A DNA stretch of 64,000 nt from Flavobacterium tiangeerense (GTDB lineage Bacteria; Bacteroidota; Bacteroidia; Flavobacteriales; Flavobacteriaceae): positions 186,001 through 250,000 of the forward strand of contig NZ_VLKO01000005.1 of assembly GCF_007830355.1 (NCBI RefSeq), in the 5' to 3' direction. How positions within the stretch are numbered: position 1 is the first letter of the stretch; every line of letters begins with the position of its first letter. Shown here piece after piece: positions 17,858 to 25,611 of the stretch. The translations under genes and the position numbers were made by a program. The notes below the pieces were generated by a model that was not told the DNA's origin, did not search any database, and was given only the letters and a program-made list of their open reading frames with translations.

Positions 17858-19237
17858 TTATAAATAAATTTGCAATTGTACTACGAAGTCTCCTAATGAT
17901 CCAGACCTATTTGTTGATGAGGTATAAACGGGTCTCGTTGAATACTGTGTTGTTATTTTTGCATGATGCCCGTCTAAGAAAAAGTTTGAACCTATATCGA
18001 ATTGTGTGCTTGTTTGGGCTAAAGCATCAAAGTCCTTGTACGTAACTGCTCCAAAGGGTTGAATTCTAATCTTCGGTTTTGCTTCTTTATTGGGTAATAA
18101 AATCCCGGCTTGTGTGTACCAGATCGTTCCAGAACCAATTGTAGGTTGCGCATTTCCAGGTCCTGAAATAGCTCTGCTACCTGTGAAATTAGGATCTACT
18201 GATCCAATATTCATAATACCCACATTACGTAAATAATTAGGTCCAAAATCATAATCATAAAGTACACTGTAACCTGTTACAGCCATTTTGTTTTCTTTTT
18301 TTCCAATGGGTAAATCTAGAAAAACGTCAGCAGATAAAAGTGTAATATCGTGCTTGTTGATTGTGCTGTTCACAGAAGATCTTGTAGCATCAGGAGCATT
18401 ATAAAAACCAGCACCTACATTGAATACTTTCTTAGTTCCTAAATAACTACCTACTTTAAAGGGTAGTACATTTGCTTCTTGATCTAGAAATTGATATTCA
18501 AAATATCCAGCTTTCGACCATTTTGTCATACCACTGTTATCAACCGCTACGGCGTTATCTGCGGTAGTAGTGTTTGTAGGAACTACATTAGTGGCGTAAG
18601 GTTTGTTGTAACTCAAGCGATATTCTAGTTTTCCATATTTACCTTTTGCAAACAGCCCCATTTGTCTAGCAAATTGATCTGAGTTTTCAATCAAGGGCCA
18701 GTTAAATATAGGAGCATCAATAGTAAGGAAGTTAAGTGTAGATGCCATTGTTAATCTGGATAAACCCATGTAGTAATGCAATCCTGCACCCAGTGACATA
18801 CTAAATTTTTTGTCTTTTTCTGGAAGTACAACCGCATATTCATTCCATGCATCGTGAAAGAATAAGCCTGGTTTTTTTCCTGCGCCATAGGCTCCAGTTC
18901 CTGAAGATCCTGCTGCACCACCATTAGTAAAAGTTTGGTTGTTAATCCCAAAATGGGTCAAAATCATGTATCGTTTAGATACTTGTGCATAGGCTAGAAA
19001 ACGCAAACGTCTGTTCCCTATATCGGTTCCAGTTGTTGTTGCTTCGCCACCAATCATTGTACCGGGATTCATTTGAGAGGAACGCATCCAGATCTGGTTC
19101 CATGCAATGACACGCATGAATTTAGAACCGTCTTCGTTCAGGTTAAATTTCATGCCAGCACCGTAGTCAGTGGAGCCTTGAGAAAAACCTTGCAGTGATA
19201 GTAGGAGTACTGCCGCTGAAAACAATATTTTTTTCAT
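17858..19237 (-). CDS. Outer-membrane porin-like beta-barrel
   Basis: A 459-residue exported protein. The signal peptide ends near GFSQG (about residue 19-21). The remainder alternates short amphipathic strands (for example KYGKLEYRLSYNKPY, KMAVTGYSVLYDYDF) and ends in a strand, FVVQLQIYL, as expected of outer-membrane barrels. It is first in the operon with the MHS transporter 21 bases downstream. I infer that it admits the organic acid used by the transporter and the CoA ligases further along. Confidence 0.8.
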   Translation of the reverse strand: MKKILFSAAVLLLSLQGFSQGSTDYGAGMKFNLNEDGSKFMRVIAWNQIWMRSSQMNPGTMIGGEATTTGTDIGNRRLRFLAYAQVSKRYMILTHFGINNQTFTNGGAAGSSGTGAYGAGKKPGLFFHDAWNEYAVVLPEKDKKFSMSLGAGLHYYMGLSRLTMASTLNFLTIDAPIFNWPLIENSDQFARQMGLFAKGKYGKLEYRLSYNKPYATNVVPTNTTTADNAVAVDNSGMTKWSKAGYFEYQFLDQEANVLPFKVGSYLGTKKVFNVGAGFYNAPDATRSSVNSTINKHDITLLSADVFLDLPIGKKENKMAVTGYSVLYDYDFGPNYLRNVGIMNIGSVDPNFTGSRAISGPGNAQPTIGSGTIWYTQAGILLPNKEAKPKIRIQPFGAVTYKDFDALAQTSTQFDIGSNFFLDGHHAKITTQYSTRPVYTSSTNRSGSLGDFVVQLQIYL

Positions 19238-19338
19238 AAATAAAATTTTGGTTAGTAAATGGTCGGTTAATAAAGTGCCAAATTCTATTTTTTTATTGTG
19301 AAAAAAAATTCAGATATATTTTTGTGTAAAGTCTATAG

Positions 19339-19758
19339 TTAATCCTTGAATCGTTCCCATTTAATTAGCATGAATTTATCTCCCAGTTCAGTGATAATCA
19401 TTCCTGCACCAGATAATAACGCTTTGTTCTTTAAGTATTCAATTAGTTCTAAGTGACTTAAAATTTTGTAGGTAGGATGGTAATTTGCATGAGATGGTTT
19501 TTTTATGTTAAATGATTTTACCCAATTGCTAATGGTGACATGCGAAACGCTAATAATACGTTCGATTTCTCGAAAACTCAATCCTTCCAAATAAAGTTGT
19601 AAGGCCTTAGTAACATAGTAATCATCAATCTTTTTACCCAATTTATTTACGGTAAAAAAGTAGCGGCATTTTTTACATAAATACCTTTGTTTATTGTTGA
19701 TTACTCCGCTTTTTGTGATTTGGGTTCCTTGACATTTTGGGCATGCTAAAAGCTCCAT
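19339..19758 (-). CDS. Orphan zinc-ribbon/HTH protein related to the N-terminus of IS1-type transposases
   Basis: A 139-residue protein. Residues 6-33 form a zinc ribbon with CPKC and CKKC pairs followed by RYFF, as in InsA of IS1 and IS1595 elements. A helix-turn-helix follows at about 58-88 (GLSFREIERIISVSHVTISNWVK). No catalytic DDE domain lies downstream, and I see no flanking inverted repeats or target duplication, so it is not an intact insertion sequence. The C-terminal 50 residues (ITELGDKFMLIKWERF) look like a distinct small domain. It points the same way as the porin gene 101 bases downstream. It may be a domesticated DNA-binding regulator; that is inference. Confidence 0.75.
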   Translation of the reverse strand: MELLACPKCQGTQITKSGVINNKQRYLCKKCRYFFTVNKLGKKIDDYYVTKALQLYLEGLSFREIERIISVSHVTISNWVKSFNIKKPSHANYHPTYKILSHLELIEYLKNKALLSGAGMIITELGDKFMLIKWERFKD

Positions 19759-20040
19759 GTATATAAATTTTGCATAAATATACTAAATTAGCAACATTAT
19801 AAATTAGAATTATTTAAAAAAAAATAAATAAACATATATACTGTTTATTTTTACCTATGATTTGTTGTGGTATTATCAGTAAAATAAGGTTTTGACTGTA
19901 AAGTGACTTTAGAAAGAGAAGATTTAGTGTGGTAATAGTAAAATTGCTACAAATAGATTTATGGTGTTGTGAAAAATAGTTGGTTGGTGTTGCAGAGTGT
20001 TTTTAAAAAAAGTAAAAACTAGTTTTTTTTCGAGAGGTAT
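19759..20040. other. Gene-free stretch between the zinc-ribbon gene and tRNA-Phe
   Basis: No credible coding region was found. It should hold the promoter of the minus-strand zinc-ribbon gene. An AT-rich inverted repeat, AAATAAACA (19826-19834) with TGTTTATTT (19842-19850), lies 68 bases upstream of that gene and might be an operator. Confidence 0.4.
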
Positions 20041-20078
20041 AGAAAAACAAAAAACCCGAATATTTCTATTCGGGTTTT
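20041..20078 (-). terminator. Terminator of tRNA-Phe
   Basis: AAAACCCGAATA (20051-20062) and TATTCGGGTTTT (20067-20078) form a 12-base stem directly after the tRNA 3' end. On the minus strand it is followed by a T-rich run. Confidence 0.88.
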
Positions 20079-20079
20079 G

Positions 20080-20152
20080 TGGTACCTCCAGGGATCGAAC
20101 CAGGGACACATGGATTTTCAGTCCATTGCTCTACCATCTGAGCTAAGGTACC
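20080..20152 (-). tRNA. tRNA-Phe (GAA)
   Basis: On the minus strand the 73-base gene begins GGTACCTTAGCTCAGATGG and ends GGTTCGATCCCTGGAGGTACC plus discriminator A. The acceptor stem GGTACCT/AGGTACC pairs fully, and the anticodon loop CTGAAAA holds GAA. CCA is not encoded. No integrated element is visible at its 3' end. Confidence 0.97.
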
Positions 20153-20167
20153 GTGCTAATGCGGGTG

Positions 20168-20198
20168 CAAATATAGAATCATTTTTTGTTTCTCCAAA
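20168..20198 (-). promoter_or_regulatory. Bacteroidota-type promoter of tRNA-Phe
   Basis: On the minus strand TTTG (20198-20195) and TATATTTG (20175-20168) are separated by exactly 19 bases, matching the -33/-7 consensus. Transcription would start about 10 bases before the tRNA. Confidence 0.75.
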
Positions 20199-20223
20199 AC
20201 AAATTTAAAAAAAAATGAATTTG

Positions 20224-20231
20224 TATCTTCG
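20224..20231 (+). promoter_or_regulatory. Possible -7 box for coaX
   Basis: TATCTTCG differs from TAnnTTTG at one position and lies 20 bases before the coaX ATG. No clear -33 TTG was found at the right distance. Confidence 0.4.
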
Positions 20232-20250
20232 TGATCGTAAATTTTAAATT

Positions 20251-20982
20251 ATGGTTTTAGTTATAGACGTTGGGAATACCAGGATTAAAGCTGCTGTTTT
20301 TGAGGGGGATAAGTATGAGGAGGTTTTTGTTTTTGCAAAAGAGACTGTTCAAAAAAATATTGAAAATATTTTAAAAAAATTCCCATCGGTGGTTGATGTT
20401 GCAATTTCATCAGTGGGTTTTGTAGATGAAATTGCTTTTTTAGACCATTATTCAAAGTTAAAAGTGCACTATGTTAGACGTGAGGATGAGTATCCTTTTT
20501 GTAATAAATACGCGACACCAGCAACATTAGGAATTGATAGGATGGTTTTGGCTGCGGGTGCTGTATTGCAGTTTCCTGAGCAAAACAGGTTGGTGATAGA
20601 TGCAGGCACTTGTGTAACCTATGATTTTATAGACGATCTAGATACTTATTTGGGAGGGGCTATTTCACCTGGCTTAAGATTGAGATATGAATCTTTACAC
20701 AATTTCACAGCAAAACTTCCTTTGCTTACTTTAGAAATGCCAAAAGACAGCATTGGCAATTCTACTAACAGTTCCATTCATTCAGGTGTTGTAAATGGAT
20801 TGGTTCATGAAATCGATGGATTCATAGCGGATTACAAATTGAGGTATCCAAATTTTATAATAATTTTAACGGGCGGTGATGCAGTTTTTTTGGCTAAACG
20901 ATTAAAAAATACCATATTTGCCAATTCAAATTTCCTATTAGAGAGTTTGAATCGAAAATTCCATTATAATATCAAAAAATGA
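20251..20982 (+). CDS. coaX: Type III pantothenate kinase
   Basis: A 243-residue cytoplasmic enzyme that phosphorylates pantothenate, the first step of CoA synthesis. It shows the ASKHA-type phosphate site IDVGNTRIKAAV (5-16), GIDRMVLAAGA (about 98-108), the catalytic VIDAGTCVTYD (about 118-128) and YLGGAISPGLRLR. Length is usual for CoaX. Its last codons overlap the next gene by 4 bases, so it heads the operon with the outer-membrane protein, lptC and a small membrane protein. Confidence 0.95.
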   Translation: MVLVIDVGNTRIKAAVFEGDKYEEVFVFAKETVQKNIENILKKFPSVVDVAISSVGFVDEIAFLDHYSKLKVHYVRREDEYPFCNKYATPATLGIDRMVLAAGAVLQFPEQNRLVIDAGTCVTYDFIDDLDTYLGGAISPGLRLRYESLHNFTAKLPLLTLEMPKDSIGNSTNSSIHSGVVNGLVHEIDGFIADYKLRYPNFIIILTGGDAVFLAKRLKNTIFANSNFLLESLNRKFHYNIKK

Positions 20983-22229
20983 TTAAAAAAATTTTAATAA
21001 GTTCTTGCTTGTTTTTTTCAGTAGCAACTTTCGCACAAGAAGGATCGGCATCTCCATATTCTTTTTACGGTATAGGACAAATAAGGTTTAGAGGAGCACA
21101 TGAATACCGTTCTATGGCTGGTGTTGCAGTGGAGCAAGATAGTATACATATCAATTTACAAAACCCTGCAAGTTATGCTAATTTGAAATATACGAGTGTA
21201 GCGCTTGGAGGTACATATGGAACTACAACTTTGAAAAATGATTCGCAATCTGCAAATGCTAAAAGAACAACTATAGATTATCTAGCTGTTGGATTACCAA
21301 TGGGTAAATTTGGTCTAGGTTTTGGTTTGATACCGTATTCTTCTGTTGGGTTTAAAATACAATCTACATCTGAGGATGCTGCTGCCACAAACAGACGTTT
21401 TGATGGAAAAGGTGGTTTGAATAAAGCTTTTTTAGGTCTTGGCTACAAAGTTACTCCTAAATTTAACATCGGTGCTGATGTAAGTTATAATTTTGGTAAA
21501 ATTGAGACTAATAGTTTTGAGTACATTAATGATGTTTCAATAGGGACAAGGGAGTTAAACACTGCTGATTTATCGGGTGTTAATTTTAGTTTGGGAATGA
21601 TGTTTGAAACTAAATTGTACAAAAAGATTAATGCATATAGCAGTTTGACCTATACCTTGCAGAGTAATTTGAAATCAAATAACTCTCGCAACATTGCAAC
21701 TGCACTATACAATTCGGATTTTAATATCGCGGTTGTTGATGTTCTTGCAGATATCAATTCGTCTAAAGATTTAAGCATGCCAAGTAAAATAGCGCTTGGT
21801 GGGGGTATTGGAGAAGCAAGAAAATGGCTTTTGGGAGGTACAATTGAGTACGGAAAAAACTCAGGTCAAGCCAATGAATACAATAATAGTGCTAATGTAG
21901 GTTATGGTAAGTATGGTAGTGTTTCTCTAGGAGGATATTACATTCCAAAATACAATTCTTTTACTAGTTATGCTAAGCGAATTGTTTATAGAGGTGGTTT
22001 AAGATATGAAAAAACGGGTCTCGTTATTAATTCAGAATCTATAAATGACATGGGTCTTACGCTTGGTGTAGGTTTGCCGCTAAATGGAACATTCTCTAAT
22101 GTAAACATTGGATTTGAAATGGGAAAAAGAGGTACTACAAAAGCTAATTTAATTCAGGAGAATTATGCTAATGTTAGTCTTGGGTTTTCATTAAATGAAA
22201 AATGGTTTGAAAGAAGAAAATTCTACTAG
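20979..22229 (+). CDS. Outer-membrane beta-barrel protein of unknown function
   Basis: A 416-residue protein with a signal peptide (cleavage near TFAQEG, about residue 20). YSFYGIGQIRFRGAHEYRSMAGV and many Gly/aromatic alternating strands indicate a transporter-like outer-membrane barrel in the FadL/OmpP1 style. It starts inside the coaX stop region (4-base overlap) and is followed by lptC. Proximity to lptC suggests a link to envelope assembly, but no specific role can be read from the sequence. Confidence 0.75.
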   Translation: MIKKILISSCLFFSVATFAQEGSASPYSFYGIGQIRFRGAHEYRSMAGVAVEQDSIHINLQNPASYANLKYTSVALGGTYGTTTLKNDSQSANAKRTTIDYLAVGLPMGKFGLGFGLIPYSSVGFKIQSTSEDAAATNRRFDGKGGLNKAFLGLGYKVTPKFNIGADVSYNFGKIETNSFEYINDVSIGTRELNTADLSGVNFSLGMMFETKLYKKINAYSSLTYTLQSNLKSNNSRNIATALYNSDFNIAVVDVLADINSSKDLSMPSKIALGGGIGEARKWLLGGTIEYGKNSGQANEYNNSANVGYGKYGSVSLGGYYIPKYNSFTSYAKRIVYRGGLRYEKTGLVINSESINDMGLTLGVGLPLNGTFSNVNIGFEMGKRGTTKANLIQENYANVSLGFSLNEKWFERRKFY

Positions 22230-22262
22230 GACTTTTACAATTTGTGTTCTTAATAGCTGTAT

Positions 22263-22817
22263 ATGACAATTACGAAACGTTTTTTTTTAAAATTTGCAGC
22301 CATTAGCAGTTGTGCCTTAGTGCTTGGAAGTTGTGAAAGTAATTTTAAAAATATACAAAAAATCAATTTCTCTGAGTTTGTACCCAGTAGTGATGCTGAT
22401 TTGGTTGATTTAAAATACACAGATTCTGGACGTATAACGGCAGTCTTAGTCAGTCCAAAAATGCTAGATTATGCTACCGTTGAATTTCCTTTTACCGAAT
22501 TCCCAAAAGGTATTGATGTAACATTGTATGACAAGAAAGGAAAAAAAACCTTTATAAAGTCAAATTATGCAGTCTCTTACAAAGCTACAAATATGATTGA
22601 TTTACAAGGCAATGTTAAAATTTTCACCGAAGACGGTCAAAAATTAGAAACAGAGCAATTGTATTTTGATCAAAAAAACGAATGGTTTTTTACCGAAAGA
22701 AAATTTAAGCTTTCTGGGGCAAAAGGAGTTTCAAATGGGCAAGGAATAGATTTTAGTAAAGATTTCAAAGTGATCAATTCACAAAAAATAACAGGAGAGG
22801 TCCAAACAGAAGAATAA
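22263..22817 (+). CDS. lptC: LptC, LPS-export periplasmic bridge lipoprotein
   Basis: A 184-residue protein with a lipobox-like VLGSC (Cys about residue 24) after a hydrophobic N-terminus. The remainder follows the OstA/LptC fold: short beta repeats such as FTEFPKGIDVTLYDKKGKK, IDLQGNVKIFTEDGQKLETE and LYFDQKNEWFFTE. LptC passes lipopolysaccharide from the LptBFG pump to LptA. It is in the operon with coaX and the barrel protein, the usual flavobacterial arrangement as I recall it. Confidence 0.85.
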   Translation: MTITKRFFLKFAAISSCALVLGSCESNFKNIQKINFSEFVPSSDADLVDLKYTDSGRITAVLVSPKMLDYATVEFPFTEFPKGIDVTLYDKKGKKTFIKSNYAVSYKATNMIDLQGNVKIFTEDGQKLETEQLYFDQKNEWFFTERKFKLSGAKGVSNGQGIDFSKDFKVINSQKITGEVQTEE

Positions 22818-22828
22818 AACACATCATC

Positions 22829-23032
22829 ATGAAATATTTTAAATACACACAATACATTTATTTACTTTTTGCAGCCTATCTTATTTTTGATGGGGTTAAA
22901 AAACTCAACAATCCAGCTCTTGGTGAAGCTTGGTTGAATTTTATAATAGCAGCTTTTGCAGTGTTTATGTTTTTCTTCAGAAGGAGGTTTACTAAAAAAT
23001 TTGAGGAAAGAAATAAAAATATGAAACCATAA
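22829..23032 (+). CDS. Small two-helix membrane protein
   Basis: A 67-residue protein with hydrophobic helices at about 7-23 and 33-50 and a very basic tail (RRRFTKKFEERNKN). It starts 11 bases after the lptC stop, so it is the end of that operon. No family is recognised. The conserved-looking amphipathic layout and the tight spacing support a real gene. Confidence 0.65.
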   Translation: MKYFKYTQYIYLLFAAYLIFDGVKKLNNPALGEAWLNFIIAAFAVFMFFFRRRFTKKFEERNKNMKP

Positions 23033-23379
23033 AAATACTTGGTTTGTTTATTTGACAACATAGCTTTGTTTGGTGAAAGTTGGGTTTTGTCTTCAATAAA
23101 ACAAGTGTTTCTAGGTGATGAAACTTTAGTTTTCAATCATTTTTCGGATTTAATTCAAAGTTTATTTTAACGGTTCAATGACTATGGAAAAAGCTCTAAA
23201 TAGTGTTTAAAACCCTCAAAAATCATTGGTTTAAGCTAAATTAAAAATACTAAATAATGCTTCAAGGCTTTATTTTATTGGGAAAATAAATTTTCTTGCA
23301 AAATAAAAGGCTACTAGTATAATTATTAATTAGATAATTGTATTTTCGCAAACTGAATATAAAAATTAACAACAATAAA
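23033..23379. other. 347-base gap before ppiD with no credible gene
   Basis: Both strands contain only short broken frames. AT-rich DNA just upstream of ppiD (23338-23379) includes TATTTTCG at 23340-23347, a near match to the -7 box, so the ppiD promoter is probably here. Confidence 0.45.
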
Positions 23380-25476
23380 ATGGCAGTTTTACAAAAAATT
23401 AGACAACGTTCACTTCTCTTGATACTCGTTATCGGGTTTTGTTTATTAGCATTTATCATAGGTGATATATTCAATAGCGGTGGTTTTAGCAGTACTTCAA
23501 AAGATGTAGGTAGTGTTGATGGAAAAGACATTTCATTTGAAGATTTTAGAGTTAAAGTTAGTAATGTTGAAAAAAGTGGTCAAGGTATTACTTCTACACA
23601 AGCTGCAAATAGAGTATGGGATCAAGAGGTTTCTGTTGCTTTATTAACATCTGAGTTTGAAAAACTAGGATTACGTGTAGGTGAGAAACATTTGTTAGAG
23701 ATTTTTAAAGCGGATCAAAACATAGGTGGTAATCCATTGTTTTTAAATGCTGCTGGCGTTTTTGATGTTGCAAAATTCAAACAATATTTTAAATCAAACC
23801 CAGAACAAGCTCAGTTTTTGAAAGACAGAGAAAAAGATGCTGATTTGAATGCTAAGTTTCAATTGTACAACACGCTTATCAAAGCTTCAGTTTTTACAAC
23901 GGATAGTGAAGGTAAGATGAAGTATGAAATGGAATCTAACAAAGTTAATTTTGCTTATGTTGCTGGTTTGTATTCAACAATTAAAGATAGTGAAGTTAAA
24001 ATTTCTGATTCAGAAATTGTTGACTTTATGAATAAAAACAAGAAAAAATACAAAGCTGACGAATCTCGTGAAGTAGAATATGTTTTAATTGAAGACAAAG
24101 CTTCACCTGCTGATGAATCAGAAATTAAAACTAGAATAAACGGATTGTTATCTGGTAGTGTGGTGTATAACCAAAAAACAGGTAAAAATGATACTTTACC
24201 AGGATTTAGAACTACAGCTAATGCAGTAGATTTCGTTAATTCAAATTCAGATATTCCTTATGACTCTACATATATTGCTAAAAAAGATTTACCAGCTGTA
24301 GATGCTGATAAATTGTTTAACCTTGCTCCTGGTGCTGTTTATGGTCCGTACATGTTTGGTAAATACATTTGTTTGTCAAAGTCTATGGGTAAAAAATTAG
24401 CAGTAAATGTTAAAGCAAGTCATATATTAATTGGGTATGAAGGTTCTCAAGTTCCTAATCAAAAAGAAAAAAGAACTAAGGAGGAAGCAAAAGCAAAAGC
24501 TGAAAGTATTTTAGCTCAGGTAACTGCAAATCCAGATAGTTTTATGATGTTAGCTTTTACAGCTTCTGATGATTCTTCTGCACAACAAGGTGGTGATTTA
24601 GGTTACTTTGGTCCAAACCAAATGGTAAAACCGTTTAATGATTTTGTATTTAGTAATGGTATTGGTAAAGTAGGTTTAGTAGAAACTGAATTTGGTTTCC
24701 ACGTAATTAAAGTTACTGATAAACAAGACGGAATTCGTTTAGCAACTGTTGCTCAAAAAGTAGAGGCTTCTGAGGCTACTGCTGATAAAATATTTACGCA
24801 AGCTACAAAACTAGAAATGGATGCTGCTGATAAAGATCTTAATGCAGTTGCAAAAACATTAGGATTAAAAGTTGCTCCTGCAGTTTCTGTAAAAGGATTA
24901 GATGAGAATTTTGGTTCTCTTGGAAATCAAAGAACAATTGTTCGTTGGGCTTTTGAAAAAGGAGTAAAAGTAGGTGATGTAAAACGTTTTGAGGTTGCTA
25001 ATGTTGGGCACGTTATTGCTAAATTGAAAAGCATTGACGATTCTGGACTAATTGCAGTTTCTGTTGCAAGACCTTACGTTGAGTCTATTTTGAAAAACAA
25101 AAAGAAAGCAGAATTAATCAAAGCTAAAATGAATGGTTCTTCTCTTGAAGCTATTGCAAAAGCAGTGGGAGGAACAGTACAGCAAGCTACAGGATTAACG
25201 ATGGAAAATACCATGTTGCCGAGCGTAGGTCCAGAACCAAAAGTAGTAGGTAATGCATTTGCATTAGCAACTAACAAACTTTCTGCACCAATTGAAGGTA
25301 ATACAGGAGTTTATGTGATAAAAAATGTAGGAGTTGTAAAAGCGCCAGCTTTAAAAAGTCACGCTGCTTATGTTACAAAGCTTAAAACTCAAAGTGCATC
25401 AGACTCGAACAGAGTTGTTCCTGCTCTTAAAGAAAACGCAAAAATTGAAGATAACAGAATGGATTTTAATTACTAA
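23380..25476 (+). CDS. ppiD: PpiD/SurA-type peptidyl-prolyl isomerase, membrane-anchored chaperone
   Basis: About 698 residues starting at MAVLQKIRQRS; an ATG 42 bases further upstream is less likely because the chosen start gives a clean basic N-terminus. A single membrane helix (about 12-32) anchors a large periplasmic part. A SurA_N-like region precedes a parvulin domain with VNVKASHILIGYEG (about 346-359), GGDLGYFGPNQMVKPF and VETEFGFHVIKV. The family folds outer-membrane and secreted proteins, here likely barrels such as SusC. A strong terminator follows at once. Confidence 0.9.
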   Translation: MAVLQKIRQRSLLLILVIGFCLLAFIIGDIFNSGGFSSTSKDVGSVDGKDISFEDFRVKVSNVEKSGQGITSTQAANRVWDQEVSVALLTSEFEKLGLRVGEKHLLEIFKADQNIGGNPLFLNAAGVFDVAKFKQYFKSNPEQAQFLKDREKDADLNAKFQLYNTLIKASVFTTDSEGKMKYEMESNKVNFAYVAGLYSTIKDSEVKISDSEIVDFMNKNKKKYKADESREVEYVLIEDKASPADESEIKTRINGLLSGSVVYNQKTGKNDTLPGFRTTANAVDFVNSNSDIPYDSTYIAKKDLPAVDADKLFNLAPGAVYGPYMFGKYICLSKSMGKKLAVNVKASHILIGYEGSQVPNQKEKRTKEEAKAKAESILAQVTANPDSFMMLAFTASDDSSAQQGGDLGYFGPNQMVKPFNDFVFSNGIGKVGLVETEFGFHVIKVTDKQDGIRLATVAQKVEASEATADKIFTQATKLEMDAADKDLNAVAKTLGLKVAPAVSVKGLDENFGSLGNQRTIVRWAFEKGVKVGDVKRFEVANVGHVIAKLKSIDDSGLIAVSVARPYVESILKNKKKAELIKAKMNGSSLEAIAKAVGGTVQQATGLTMENTMLPSVGPEPKVVGNAFALATNKLSAPIEGNTGVYVIKNVGVVKAPALKSHAAYVTKLKTQSASDSNRVVPALKENAKIEDNRMDFNY

Positions 25477-25493
25477 TCCAAGCTGATCAAATA

Positions 25494-25530
25494 TAAAAAA
25501 CCCGATACTGACAAAGTATCGGGTTTTTTT
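25494..25530 (+). terminator. Terminator of ppiD
   Basis: The stem AACCCGATACT with AGTATCGGGTT around GACAA is extended by A and T runs and starts about 20 bases after the ppiD stop. Confidence 0.9.
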
Positions 25531-25579
25531 ATAATGAAAAATCTTGTAAAAAAATAAATCATTATGTTTTTTTTCTTTT

Positions 25580-25587
25580 TATATTTG
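25580..25587 (+). promoter_or_regulatory. -7 box upstream of the repeat-controlled lipoprotein gene
   Basis: TATATTTG matches the Bacteroidota -7 consensus exactly. It lies 25 bases before ATG 25612, so a transcript would carry a leader of about 15-20 bases. No -33 TTG lies at the usual distance. The box supports ATG 25612, not a start after the repeat, as the intended start codon. Confidence 0.55.
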
Positions 25588-25611
25588 TTCTTATTAACAA
25601 ATATTATACTA

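Noticed and set aside
19339..19758. A complete insertion sequence
   Set aside because: No catalytic transposase, no terminal inverted repeats and no target duplication were found around the zinc-ribbon gene.
23033..23379. A missing or decayed gene between the lptC operon and ppiD
   Set aside because: The gap is larger than its neighbours and I expected a gene here, but neither strand shows a frame or motif to support one.
23262..23531. Minus-strand frame of 89 codons over the ppiD start
   Set aside because: Overlaps the start and membrane anchor of ppiD; composition is low-complexity and AT-driven.
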